Part shown: positions 23,201 to 31,259 of the stretch, in pieces | Numbering within the stretch: position 1 is the first letter of the stretch | Layout: every line of letters starts with the position of its first letter | NCBI GenBank assembly: GCA_963693285.1 | Contig: OY848917.1 | Span: 34,855,245 to 34,919,244, forward strand | Direction: 5' to 3' | DNA from: Xestospongia muta | Taxonomy: Eukaryota; Porifera; Demospongiae; Haplosclerida; Petrosiidae | Length of the DNA stretch: 64,000 bases | Program-made: the position numbers and the translations under genes | The notes under the pieces: generated by a model | Database searches by the model: none | What the model was told of the DNA's origin: nothing | The model's input: only the letters and a program-made list of their open reading frames with translations

Positions 23201-25356
23201 ACCAATGGAATGCCATCGTCCTGGAGGTAAAGGAGTCAAAGAGTTTATTGTCACATTGTCAAAGAGCTGCAAAGCTGTTCTCGATCGATCTGACAAAATT
23301 AGTTTTTATTGCCACGTCCAATACTCCTTCCTGCAACTTCTTGAAAGAGTAGCCATTAGTTTAGAAGAGCTATGTGCTTTATTAAAGGAGCGTAATGATC
23401 CTTCTCTTCCATCTGAAATGTCAGTGTTACTTGAGTTCCTGACCACTTTAAGTGACAAGGGTCTCATTTTATTCCTCAGAAATAATGTAGGTCAAAGTTG
23501 GGTAGTTATTAATAAAGCTGCTCTACTCTCAGAAGTCAATGGTGTCCTCTTTGCTCCAGCAGCAATTGAGCGTGTTTATCGAGATATGGCTAGTAATACT
23601 GGCATTGTACCTCTATCAGCTCTCAAAGAAGCATTTCCTGATCACAATACTGATATGTTAGTTGGTTTTCTTAGAAGTCTGCAGTTTTGTCATGTGATTG
23701 AATCAAGCACACTTGGTGATCTTGAAACTAACATATCAGCATCAATACCTCTACCATTAGATGAGCTCCTATTTTTCCCAGCACTAGTCAGTGCTGAACC
23801 TCCCACTGATATCAAAATAGAGAATGGGTTAGGATGGTGTCTGTGGTGTCCTGATCCCAATGAATTCCTTTCAACACGATTTCTTCATGTCCTTCTTCTT
23901 TGCCTCGCCTATATTTATTGCCTCTGTCCTCGAAGAAAACCTGGTATAATTAATGAAACTAACCCTGCTGTACAAAAGTTAACTCGTTGTTGTACAGTAT
24001 GGACTAATGGTATATATTGGAAGAACAAATTTGAGGTTGTCGTTGAAGTATCTGAACACAATCGTTGTGTTACAGTACTTACATCAAACAAGGAAATCAA
24101 GGAGAGTCGCCAAGTTTTTAACTCAGTTATTAAGAAAGTCTTGAGTCTTAAGGAGCAGTTTTGTTCATGTACAACTGATGAATATATGATTGCACCAGAT
24201 CAGGTATCTACTGCTCGTACTCGTGAGGTCTGTGAACGCACACTTTATTCAATAGAAGATGTTGCAGTTGCTGTCCTTGCTAAAACCAATGTTATGGGTA
24301 CAGATGGCATTGCTTTTGATGTTAAAGAGATTGTAGGAAATAAAGATCCTTTTTTTCACATTGCTCCTTTGGTAACGAAATCTCTGTTCAATACAAGTAA
24401 TGCTGAGTTACCAGTTCAAGATGATTATCTTCAGCACATTCATGATGTCTGTGGTGACACATTTTTATCATCTGTTGAATGTACTCATATCTCTATAAAG
24501 GAGCACTGTAGCAGTTTGAGTGTCTTTGCTGGACGTAATCCTTTTGTAAGTGAATGTACTATTACTTATTTACTTTTAGTGTACATGTAGTTTTAAATTT
24601 GAACACTATCTTATTGTACTGCTATATTTACATCATATACAGGATCTTGCCTACCTTGTTGACTCTCCATTAACTGATGATGACATTAAATGTCCCTCTA
24701 AATCACTTGTTGAGAAGATCCACCAAGGTTAGTCTTTATTTGTTTAATGATATATTGCCTTATTACATATTATCTAATAGTGACTGATAAAATAGGAATA
24801 ACTACTACTAGCTCAAGTATTCCTTCTTCAAGTAATTTATTGATCATTACTATTAGTATTCTTAATTCTCATATAACATAGGAACATCAAATGACACTAC
24901 TGATTCATCACATCTTAATACACCAGTAGCAAAAATATTAGGTAAGACTATTAAAAGTTAATGGCTTGTTTGTGTGTTTGTCATTATTACTATAATACTT
25001 GATTTTAAGGCTGTGTATATTTTATTGTAGATATTGACCAGATTCTTTCTAAAGTTCCTAAAAAGAAAGATGTTTTATCTTTATTATTGCATATTAAAGA
25101 CAAATGGTACCTCATTGGAGACTCACTTGAAGTCAACACTGGAGAATTAGAGAGCTTGAAGATAAGCAATAACTCAACAGAGATGAACCTGTCAATTGTG
25201 ATCAATAAATGGCTAGAGGAGAAATCAAATGAAGCCACATGGAAAGCATTATTAGAAGAATTGGAAGGTCCAATTGTTAACAATCGTCAAATTGGTGATG
25301 ATATTCGTACATTTCTAAAGAGAACTGATGTGTATAGTAAATATGTCAAACAGTAG
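487..25356 (+). CDS. Ankyrin-repeat / Roc-COR-like GTPase / death-domain protein, 5' partial (spliced)
   Basis: Multi-exon gene, open at the left edge. Eighteen ankyrin exons in the window (487-588, 800-892, then sixteen of 99 bp) are followed by a large exon 22485-24545, linker exons 24643-24727 and 24882-24941, and the last exon 25031-25356 ending in TAG. All junctions are GT-AG and the joined frame stays open for about 1,436 codons. Ankyrin repeats normally bind protein partners. The Roc-like domain has a P-loop (GNTTSGKS) and a DLAG switch II. The C-terminal death domain should recruit other death-domain adaptors. The order Ank-Roc-COR-Death is that of DAPK1, but no kinase is visible; it could lie upstream or be absent. 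The protein is probably a cytoplasmic signalling or innate-immune sensor-like protein. The function is inferred from domain order only. Confidence 0.8.
800..892 (+). CDS. Divergent ankyrin exon 2 (31 codons)
   Basis: The acceptor CCACAG precedes GAC ACC and the donor is GTATAC. The peptide begins DTLLLKSSKEGD and ends ANINIVNE, matching the start and end of the D-type repeats downstream but two residues short. It is phase 0-0. It may be an irregular or capping repeat. Confidence 0.55.
1337..1435 (+). CDS. Ankyrin exon, T type
   Basis: 99 bp, phase 0-0, acceptor TTTTAG, donor GTAAGT. It encodes GKTPLYIACYYGHDKVVEVL followed by LDHGVQVDVPDK, a canonical ankyrin repeat. It founds the T family (exons at 6498, 8010, 12594, 16074; dead copies at 2365 and 6843). 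Confidence 0.8.
1499..1622. repeat. Tandem duplication, 62 bp x 2
   Basis: The block starting GTTACTTTAGTTACTTCAGT at 1499-1560 is repeated without visible change at 1561-1622 inside the intron after the exon at 1337. The exact match suggests a recent event. Confidence 0.9.
2365..2462 (+). pseudogene. Dead ankyrin exon (T type)
   Basis: Clearly homologous to the exon at 1337 (GLTPLYIPCYRGHD), but the acceptor AG has become AA, one base is missing in the run before the second helix (GATAAGTAG instead of GATAAAGTAGT), giving a stop, and the donor is gone (ACATACC). It cannot be spliced in frame. It is a decayed exon left inside the intron. Confidence 0.75.
3209..3307 (+). CDS. Ankyrin exon, D type
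   Basis: 99 bp, phase 0-0, acceptor TACAG, donor GTAAGT. It encodes YGDTALYKACSRGHHNTVDL and ends GANVDVVNN. It is the oldest-looking member of the D family, whose others are at 8425, 10850, 13705 and 17156. Confidence 0.8.
4476..4574 (+). CDS. Ankyrin exon, C type
   Basis: 99 bp, phase 0-0, acceptor AAAG (weak polypyrimidine tract), donor GTAAGT. It encodes DGKTPLCAASKAGYNEIVQL and ends NASTNIAND. It is the divergent first member of the C family (9169, 11672, 14509). Confidence 0.75.
5599..6025. mobile_element. Tc1/mariner-like MITE (427 bp)
   Basis: Terminal inverted repeats begin CCATATAGCGGGTATTATTG on the left; the right end reads the reverse complement (CAATAATACCCACTATATGG) with one mismatch. 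The element is flanked by TA on both sides, as for Tc1/mariner. No transposase is encoded. The intron 3.6-4.4 kb is paralogous to the flanks and has the uninterrupted site (AATTAAACACAGG at about 3890), which confirms an insertion. Confidence 0.85.
6498..6596 (+). CDS. Ankyrin exon, T type
   Basis: 99 bp, phase 0-0, acceptor GTTTAG, donor GTCAGT. It encodes DGLTPLYMACYSGYDKVVQV and ends GVEVDVQDK. It has no damage. Confidence 0.8.
6843..6860 (+). pseudogene. Truncated ankyrin exon start
   Basis: The acceptor context TTGTTTAG and the first codons GAT GGC AAG ACT match the T-type exons. TTG TAA then follows and the homology is lost. It is the 5' stub of a further dead T exon, interrupted or deleted after about 15 bases. 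Confidence 0.55.
8010..8108 (+). CDS. Ankyrin exon, T type (divergent)
   Basis: 99 bp, phase 0-0, acceptor TTTTAG, donor GTCAGT. It encodes YGKTSFDIARCRGFDKVVEI and ends GVQVDVPDK. The TPLH-type turn is changed to TSFD, so this repeat is less canonical, but the frame and splice sites are intact. Confidence 0.7.
8425..8523 (+). CDS. Ankyrin exon, D type (module copy 1)
   Basis: 99 bp, phase 0-0, acceptor TGCAG, donor GTAAGT. It encodes DGDTALYKACSRGDHNTVDL and ends GANVDIVNN. It is nearly identical to the exons at 10850 and 17156 (one synonymous CTA/TTA change seen). It starts the first D-C module copy, which lacks a T exon. Confidence 0.85.
8911..9021. repeat. (TG)n/(TA)n microsatellite
   Basis: A TG/TATG run is followed by a TA run from about 8956. 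It sits in the D-C intron, at the same place as the repeats at 11341 and 14196. Confidence 0.95.
9169..9267 (+). CDS. Ankyrin exon, C type (module copy 1)
   Basis: 99 bp, phase 0-0, acceptor TGTAG after a CT-rich tract, donor GTAAGT. It encodes YCETPLYVATKKGYNEIVQM and ends NASTDIANK. It is very close to the exons at 11672 and 14509. Confidence 0.85.
10850..10948 (+). CDS. Ankyrin exon, D type (module copy 2)
   Basis: 99 bp, phase 0-0, acceptor TGCAG, donor GTAAGT. It appears identical base for base to the exon at 17156. The flanking introns are also near-identical, showing a recent duplication. Confidence 0.85.
11341..11444. repeat. (TG)16 plus (TA)n microsatellite
   Basis: TG run at 11341-11372 and TA run at about 11393-11444 in the D-C intron of module 2. 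Length differs between module copies. Confidence 0.95.
11672..11770 (+). CDS. Ankyrin exon, C type (module copy 2)
   Basis: 99 bp, phase 0-0, acceptor TGTAG, donor GTAAGT. It encodes YCETPLYVATMKGYNEIVQL and ends NASTDIADK. It differs from 14509 by a K/M change. Confidence 0.85.
12594..12692 (+). CDS. Ankyrin exon, T type (module copy 2)
   Basis: 99 bp, phase 0-0, acceptor GTATAG, donor GTCAGT. It encodes YGKTPLYIAYEKGHNKVVQV and ends GVQLDVPDK. It differs from its module-3 partner at 16074 at several codons in the first helix, unlike the near-invariant D and C exons. Confidence 0.85.
13705..13803 (+). CDS. Ankyrin exon, D type (module copy 3)
   Basis: 99 bp, phase 0-0, acceptor TGCAG, donor GTAAGT. 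It encodes NGHTALYKACYRGDHNTVDL and ends GANVDIVNN. It carries amino-acid changes (D to N, D to H, S to Y) relative to the other D exons. Confidence 0.85.
14196..14281. repeat. (TG)n plus (TA)n microsatellite
   Basis: TG run at 14196-14233 and shorter TA run at 14253-14281 in the D-C intron of module 3. Confidence 0.95.
14509..14607 (+). CDS. Ankyrin exon, C type (module copy 3)
   Basis: 99 bp, phase 0-0, acceptor TGTAG, donor GTAAGT. It encodes YCETPLYVATKKGYNEIVQL and ends NASTDIADK. Confidence 0.85.
16074..16172 (+). CDS. Ankyrin exon, T type (module copy 3)
   Basis: 99 bp, phase 0-0, acceptor GTATAG, donor GTCAGT. It encodes YGRTPLYIACDQGQNKIVQV and ends GVQLDVPDK. Confidence 0.85.
17156..17254 (+). 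CDS. Ankyrin exon, D type (partial module copy 4)
   Basis: 99 bp, phase 0-0, acceptor TGCAG, donor GTAAGT. It appears identical to 10850. The intron after it matches the D-C intron of the other copies up to about 17630 and then breaks off, so this copy has no C exon. Confidence 0.85.
17896..17994 (+). CDS. Ankyrin exon, unique
   Basis: 99 bp, phase 0-0, acceptor TTTAG, donor GTGAGT. It encodes DQKTGFFMAAENNNTDIALL and ends GCSVDIKNT. It is not part of the duplicated D/C/T families. Confidence 0.8.
19157..19255 (+). CDS. Ankyrin exon, unique
   Basis: 99 bp, phase 0-0, acceptor CATAG, donor GTTAGT. It encodes YGYTALHWAAYNDNVDLVIA and ends VQIDVKNE, with the canonical TALHWAA motif. A 3.2-kb intron follows. 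Confidence 0.8.
19256..22484 (+). other. Long intron, no gene seen
   Basis: A 3.2-kb intron between the last 99-bp exon and the Roc/COR exon. It is AT-rich, with only short open frames on either strand and no recognisable protein. I see no repeat with clear terminal structure. Confidence 0.6.
22485..24545 (+). CDS. Large exon: last ankyrin repeat, Roc-like GTPase, COR-like region
   Basis: The acceptor is CTTAG and the donor GTAAGT, 687 codons in one exon. Residues 1-33 are a last ankyrin repeat (NTPLHEACSQG). A Roc-like G domain follows: P-loop GNTTSGKS at about 79-86, switch II DLAGH at about 136-140, and a G4-like SRLD at about 206-209 where small GTPases have NKxD. A COR-type region follows, with the stretch around GWCLWCPDPNEFLSTRFLHV near residue 450 and a Cys-containing segment RCCTVWTNGIYW. 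The last 120 residues (from about IAPDQ) have no family I can name; this is the part copied at 25743-26092. The intronless block beside a one-exon-per-repeat array suggests that the GTPase/COR part and the ankyrin part have different origins. Confidence 0.85.
24643..24727 (+). CDS. Linker exon A
   Basis: 85 bp from acceptor ACAG to donor GTTAGT. It enters in phase 0 and leaves in phase 1. The peptide is acidic (DSPLTDDDIKCPSKSLVEKI). It links the COR-side region to the death domain. Confidence 0.7.
24882..24941 (+). CDS. Linker exon B
   Basis: 60 bp, phase 1-1, acceptor CATAG, donor GTAAGA. It is Ser/Thr-rich (GTSNDTTDSSHLNTPVAKIL), probably a flexible linker before the death domain. Confidence 0.7.
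25031..25356 (+). CDS. Terminal exon encoding death domain
   Basis: The acceptor is TTGTAG, it enters in phase 1 and ends in TAG after 107 codons. It has the death-domain pattern of six helices: KDKWYLIGDSLEV, then ELESLK, a MNLSIVINKWLEE helix, the TWKALLEEL helix and a final IGDDIRTFLKR helix. The hallmark Trp in KW and TW and the spaced Leu/Ile are present. It should mediate homotypic assembly. A paralogous exon lies at 26589-26887. Confidence 0.85.
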
Positions 25357-25742
25357 TAGGTTTGTGTGGTATTCCCTTATCTCCTTCCTATATGACCTTT
25401 ATACTAAATATATTATTTACATATCAGAAACTGAGTTTTTTGTAACTGAAATTCTACTCACATTTGTTATATTACATGCATTGTTTTCAACATTGAAATA
25501 TTGACATTGTTTTATTCAGTACAGTTATGTTAATATCTAATTTCATGTAAGTGTCACTGTGAGACATTCATCAATTTATCCAAACAATTATTCATCCATC
25601 TTTCTTACAACAGTGCTATGATAAAATTAGTTTCATAGTCACTTTAAAATGGCATATACTGTCACAACTTCTAACTATCATATAGAAATATTATAAAAGT
25701 ACTTTGAGTGACCATGGGATCTGAGGAAGTACAATCTTTTAG

Positions 25743-26887
25743 CAGATCAGTTATCTACGGCTCATACTCGTGAGGTCTGTAAATGTAGACTTTATTCAAT
25801 AGAAGATGTTGCAGTCGCTGTCCTTGCTAAAACTAATATCATGGATACAGATGGCATTGCTGTTGATGTCAAAGAGATTGTAGGAAATAATGATCCTTAT
25901 CTTCACATTGCTCCTTTGGTAACAAAAGCTCTGTTTAACACAAGTAATGCTGAGTTGCCAGTTCAAGAAGATTATTTTCAACACATTCATGATGTCTGTA
26001 GTGACAAATTTTTATCATCTGTTGAATATACTCACATCTCTATAAGGGAGCACTGTAACCGTTTGAGTGTCTTTGCTGGACGTAATTTTTTTGTAAGTAA
26101 ATGTATTATTACATATTTACTTTTAGTGTACATGTAACAATGTACATGTAGTTTTACCATTATCTTATTGTACTGCTATATCTACATCATGTACAGGATC
26201 TTGCCTATCTTGCTGACCCTCCACTAACTGAAGATATCATTAAATGAAGATATCTCTAAATCACTTGTTGAGAAGACCCACCAAGGTTAGTCTTTATTTG
26301 TTTAATGATATATTGCTTTATTACATATTACCTGATAGTGACTGATAAAATAGGAATAACTACTGCTAGCTCAAGTACTCCTTCAAGTAATTTATTAATC
26401 ATTCTTACTGTTAGTATTCTCATTTCTCATAAAACATAGGAACATCAAATGACACTACTGATTCATCACATCTTAATACACCAGTAGCAAATGTATTAGG
26501 TAAGACTATTAAAAGTCAATGGCTTCTTTGTATGCTTGACATTATTACTATAATACTTGATTTTAAGGCTGTGTGTATTCTATTGTAGATATTTTTTCTA
26601 AAGTTCCTAAAATGAAAAATGTTTTAGCCTTACTAATGCCTATTAAGGACAAATGGTACCTCATTGGGGTCTCACTTGAAGTCAAAGCTGGAGAATTAGA
26701 GAGCTTGAAGATAAGCAATAACTCAACAGAGATGAACCTGTCAATTGTGATCAATAAATGGCCAGAGGAGAAATCAAATGAAGCCACATGGAAAGCATTA
26801 TTAAAAGAAGTAGAAGGTCCAATTGTTAACAATCATCAAATTGGTGATGATATTCGTACATTTCTAAAAAAACCTGAAGCATACTAA
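25743..26887 (+). pseudogene. Duplicated C-terminal exons with second death domain; stop in linker
   Basis: Exon-like blocks at about 25743-26092, 26197-26285, 26440-26499 and 26589-26887 match the parent 3' exons and keep GT-AG sites. The linker copy has a small insertion and an in-frame TGA at 26245-26247, so the death domain cannot be reached by normal splicing of all blocks. The death-domain copy lacks three residues near its start, differs at other positions (MPIKDKWYLIGVSLEVKAGE) and ends early in TAA. It could be dead, or serve as alternative 3' exons giving a form without a death domain. Confidence 0.65.
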
Positions 26888-27195
26888 ATATGTCAAACAG
26901 TAGTAGGTTTGTATGTTATTCCCTTATCTCCTTCCTATATGACCTTTATACTAAATATATTATTTGCATATCAGAAACTGAATTTTTGGAACTGAAATTC
27001 CATTCATATTTGTTACAATACATGCATTTTGTTTCACATTGAAATATTGATATTGTTTCATTTAATACAGTTATGTCAATATCTTATTTCATCTGTCACT
27101 GTGAGACATCCGTCAATTCATTCAAACATTTATTTATCCATCTTTCTTACAAGAGTGCTATGATAAAATCATCTATTAGATTCATAGTCACTTCA

Positions 27196-27779
27196 AGTCA
27201 CATTGTTACTTCTATTAAAATGACTGACTTTGATGCAATAAACAATTTGTCCTGTTGACTCTTGGTCATCTACTTTTTGGCATTATAACAGTTAATAGTA
27301 GTTCTTGCTTGTCTGCATCATTAATCTAATTACTTGAATATCTTGTTATATACTACACCAGTACTTTAGAATCAGTTAATGTGTCCAAGACAATAAAATC
27401 ATATTATACATGTAATTATGTCAATAATGATCGGTGTACTATCATTTATTTTAATTGAATAATGTTGTATACTAATGTTATTTACATATATATGTAATTG
27501 AGACTACATTGTTAGGTTTACTTTTTGTACATCCAGTACAATTGTACTCCATTGTATCAAGTAGCAATTACATTTTGTAATGATGTTGATGAAATTTGAA
27601 ATAAGATCAAGCCATGTTGACACTATTGATGAGGTCAGCATAAAATATCATGTATATGTAGATTTATTATATGGATAACAACATTACTATACTTGTTATT
27701 ACTAACTAATTAAATAGAATAGAAATGAAAAATCACATGGTATACTATTCTATTATTAAAACTAACTAAATTTTATCAT
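27196..27779. other. Intergenic, nothing recognised
   Basis: AT-rich sequence after the duplicated 3' flank. An AATAAA lies near 27391 and could be a poly(A) signal for transcripts reading through the duplicate. No coding potential is seen. Confidence 0.5.
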
Positions 27780-28190
27780 GGATTGGTGGAGGTTGGTCAT
27801 GTAAAAGGAACACACATCAACCTCTGCCAATCAGTGAGCAGTGCCCTCCTTGTACACCTGGTCACAAAGTGCCCACAGCATGTGACCAGATTCGAGAAGT
27901 TCCTCAGGAATTTGGAACATCCACTTTTTATTGCATTGTGCAACATTAGATGCTCTCAAGTTGTCCGAGGGAGCATTTTTGGTTTTTGAAAAAGGAAATC
28001 CACTCTCAAACATGTCCACACCTAAAGGCTGCCAGGTTCCAATGCTGAACTTTTAAACAAGCAACATCACCTTGAGATGGTCTCTGGGATTGGGAAAGGT
28101 TGGTGGACCCTTCTCCTCAACCAACACTGCAACTCAGAAGGCCAAATTTAAAATGGCCATTTTGTGGAAAAAGGCCTCCAACCAAGGTTA
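27780..28190 (+). pseudogene. GC-richer, cysteine-rich coding-like fragment
   Basis: Higher GC than its surroundings. One plus frame reads a Cys/Pro-rich stretch (SEQCPPCTPGHKVPTACDQ) up to a TAG, then continues open. Two other frames are also open for 60-68 codons. I do not recognise the family. The spacing is loosely like TNFR- or GCC-type cysteine modules, but there are too few cysteines to claim one. It is probably a decayed gene or transposon piece. Confidence 0.3.
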
Positions 28191-28199
28191 TACATGACT

Positions 28200-29100
28200 G
28201 TTGTATAGTTTTCATTCCTTTGAATGCAAGAAAAACATTTCATTTCCACAGCATCATGATGGAGATATAAAAAACAAGTTTAATTTATTTATTACTACTC
28301 TTCTGATATATTGATGAAATACAACTATGATACCTATAGCAAACTCTGTTTCTGCTTAAGTACTGCTATAGTAGATATTAGTTTTAAAGGATATACAAAC
28401 TTTGGAGGGGCCTGATAAAATAAGTTTTCATACTCTAAATACATGAGCAGCTAGCAAAGTCAGCACTTGTTTTGTCTATATACTAATCTCTCTGACATGA
28501 TTATAGGTTTTTCAAACTGTGCTGTCAGCATATTCAGGATTGATTGTATCTTTCATTACTTGTTACAGTAGTATTAGTAACTCTTAATGTTACAGTTACA
28601 TATACAATACAAAATTGTTATTAAAAGTTATTACCTGTCTCAGTATTACTCCTTTGTCCTCTACAGTTCCAGTTCCAAAAATGCCAAATTAACACTTGAC
28701 TCAGCCAGCATGTGGTCAAGGATGTATTGAGCATGCTCAGTAGGAATGTGGAGTGAACAAAGCTAAAACGCAGGCTATGCTTGGTATTTTCTTGCTTTTG
28801 TACTTTTTATCTAAGAGCTATGAGTAGTCCAACTTTATGGTGTGTAATTGTAAAATGAGAGAAATTTGCTGTTATAGATTCTTCAATTAACTGTTATGTG
28901 TGATATTCCAGCAGGTACATTTGGGTTTATATGAGGATAGCCTACGGTGATGTGGTCTTATGCACAGTCATCTTATAGGTATGAGATCTATTGAAAATCA
29001 TCCTAGCTATATGGTCTATTGCACAAACATTCTAAGCAAATCTGTATTCTCATGTACATACACATTGAGCCAGTTAGTTTATTGTCAAAAATATTTGCCT
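28200..29100. other. Intergenic, nothing recognised
   Basis: No open frame of note, no terminal repeats seen, AT-rich. Confidence 0.5.
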
Positions 29101-29144
29101 ATGTTCATTTCTTTGCATACTTAACATCTACTACAAAATCAATT

Positions 29145-29222
29145 TGTTATTCTCAACTCTTGATTTTTCATCACATCATCATTCAAGGTACCCTCACATT
29201 TACTCAATCCACCAGAACCAAA
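29145..29222 (-). pseudogene. Decayed relative of the terminal exon at 62161-62421
   Basis: The minus strand reads FGSGGLSKCEGTLNDDVMKN, matching FGSGRLNKCEGTLNEDALKN at 62.4 kb. It then runs into stops, and the splice acceptor AG is missing. It is a dead copy of that exon. Confidence 0.6.
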
Positions 29223-29799
29223 AAAATTAATAAATAAATGAATAAACAATTAAATACAATAACATGAGACTTCTATCTTCTCATTTTGAAGACAATTTGG
29301 GATGTCCAGGTCATGGTTCATCAGTTACTGACTTATTTTTCTTGTATTTTTTATGATGTCATTTATTTTTAATTGTTTTGATATAGCTCTAGATGGCAGT
29401 TTAAGCTGGTGCAAAGCTATAATTTGTCCTCTTTGGAACTTCCTAGTGCAGCTTCGGGGTGTTTTACTTAAGCCTTCTCTAGTCATTATCTTGTGCTATA
29501 TTTACTTAAATTCGATTCGCAAGTTCGAAATAAGTTATCCACCGCAACGATCTGGACTCTTCCACACGATACGTAGTGGCAGCATGTCAGCTTTAGCCGT
29601 AGTTCCAACTTGGGAACTGCGTTACCAGGGTTCACCACTAGGAGGTAGCTGACCACGAAACCCCAACCTTTTTCAAATTTTCCTGAGCTTTTAATGATTT
29701 TCGCCAAAGGAGTCAGTGATTGGTAGATATTATCTCCTACCTGTCTCGGAAATGAGAATTAAAAAAAAAATCACAACATTTCAAGAAAACCTTGTTTCC

Positions 29800-29880
29800 T
29801 CTGTGCAAGAATCCTGGCTGGGGCGAAGACATTCTTGATGCAGAAAACGACAATGGAGAACTCAAGGACCAATTTTGCTG
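29800..29880 (-). mobile_element. Short piggyBac-related repeat fragment
   Basis: The stretch around 29803-29870 (TCTGTGCAAGAATCCTGGCT...) matches 40508-40580, which lies inside a piggyBac-like relic. It is a short isolated fragment. Confidence 0.45.
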
Positions 29881-29907
29881 ATCAGTTGTTGTTGATCCTG
29901 GTACATT

Positions 29908-30405
29908 TCATGTATTCATTCGTAAGTAAGCCTTGGTTTGGTAATTTGGATTAATTTTGCATTCAATCTGCTTCATAGCAAAGTCCTCATACATAAAGCC
30001 TATTACAGCCAGCTCATTGGTGGTTATTTTTGCAAACCAATTTATTTGTACAATTATTAATTCCAAAGTTGTTGGTGCTATTGGTACAATAAGCTTGAGG
30101 ATTAGCATTTCTTCCTGAATATCTACTAGATATGTCTGCACAGGAAACGTCATTAATGCTGTCACTTTATTAATGTAGAATACTGATACTGAAAAATCAC
30201 AAATTGTAATTTTAATCATAAATTCAGTCCAATGGTCAGAAAGACTTGATGAAACAACCCACTGATATTCTAACGAAGTGTAGCTTTGGCTCCATAACAG
30301 AGTACAATCTAGTTTAAGACTCGGTCTAAAACAGGTTTTGTGTGTGTTATTTAACTGAAAACTCTCCCTGTTTATGATTTGGTAAGCTCTCTTTTTCACT
30401 TCCAC
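29908..30405 (-). CDS. Unrecognised 165-codon ORF
   Basis: The longest clean frame outside the recognised genes, ATG to stop on minus. The protein alternates short hydrophobic strands and has Trp and Tyr at regular spacing (EYQWVVSSSL, INWFAKITTNELAVIGFMY), which suggests beta structure. There is no signal peptide, membrane segment or motif I can name. Its last 25 codons recur at 34554-34614, so it may be part of a dispersed element. A chance frame is less likely at this length but not excluded. Confidence 0.35.
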   Translation of the reverse strand: MEVKKRAYQIINRESFQLNNTHKTCFRPSLKLDCTLLWSQSYTSLEYQWVVSSSLSDHWTEFMIKITICDFSVSVFYINKVTALMTFPVQTYLVDIQEEMLILKLIVPIAPTTLELIIVQINWFAKITTNELAVIGFMYEDFAMKQIECKINPNYQTKAYLRMNT

Positions 30406-30904
30406 CTAATAGAGAAGGCACTAAAAATTTTACGACTAATGCTAAGAGCGCGATTGCGATGAGTATCTCTTCTAAGTGCCTTTGTAACTGCTAAGTGTAA
30501 ATTGTGACCAAAACAGGACAATCTTACCCAAGTGTAGGTGGGAACATATTAGGTACATGTATATAATATAGTTATAGTTTGATTGGTTAAACTGTATTTT
30601 ATTTCTTGATAGGTATTCATCCAAATGCGTTAGATGTACCAGTTAAACAATAATTATTTAAGATTAATAATCAAGTGTTACATCAGAATGAATTTCGAGG
30701 TTTCTGTCTGAATTTCTTCATTTTTGGTTAGGACATGCTGAATGCTGAATACTAAGTTTTGCCATAGCCATAGCTTTTGCCTTATTTTCAAGCCATCCCA
30801 CTACAGAATCGTGGGAGACCTGTTTAAAATTAACATCTAGTGACAAGTCCATGTTTTCACTCGTAGCATTCTTAGTGAACTGTTGGGTGTGTACTCACAT
30901 GTTG

Positions 30905-31230
30905 AACCAGTCAGTACATTGGTTATAAACATTTACCTATGCTTGTTAGGTAGCCAATGGACATAGGAATCAGAGTATTTTGCATCAACTCCAAAGTAAT
31001 TTGCATAACCCTGCATACTACAACAATTGAATGCACAGAATGATTTCAACTGCCTAATGTCTTTGACAGTGCTGTAAGAAAGTAGTAACTTGTACATGTT
31101 AACTTTTGTTCAGGTTGACTTCAGGTTCTTTATCTTGATCAACACTCTTATAAACTATTGTGTGTGTTAGTGTTTTCACAGTTTTTATTGTTCCATCTGA
31201 TAATCTCAGTACATACGCATGGATAAGATG
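30905..31230 (-). mobile_element. piggyBac-like relic, second copy of 39281-39540
   Basis: Closely matches 39281-39540 over about 250 bp (GGTTATAAACATTTACCTAT...). There the flanking minus-strand sequence encodes piggyBac transposase pieces. No frame is open here. The match ends near TATTGTTCCATC at about 31197. Confidence 0.5.
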
Positions 31231-31259
31231 GTTTCGTAAAGTAAGAGTAAGTATCAGCT

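Larger units (their letters stand above)
24197..27195 (+). repeat. Tandem duplication of the gene's 3' end (about 1.55 kb x 2)
   Basis: 24197-25645 is repeated at 25744-27195, offset 1,547 bp at both the large-exon donor and the terminal-exon end. The copy includes the end of the large exon, both linker exons, the death-domain exon, all introns and about 290 bp of 3' flank. Divergence is modest. Confidence 0.9.

Noticed and set aside
23152..23352. Other-frame ORFs inside the Roc/COR exon (also 23915-24100)
   Set aside because: Overlap a clear 687-codon exon; no independent support.
25005..25283. Minus-strand frames antisense to both death-domain exons (also 26563-26832)
   Set aside because: Shadows of the plus-strand death-domain coding sequence.
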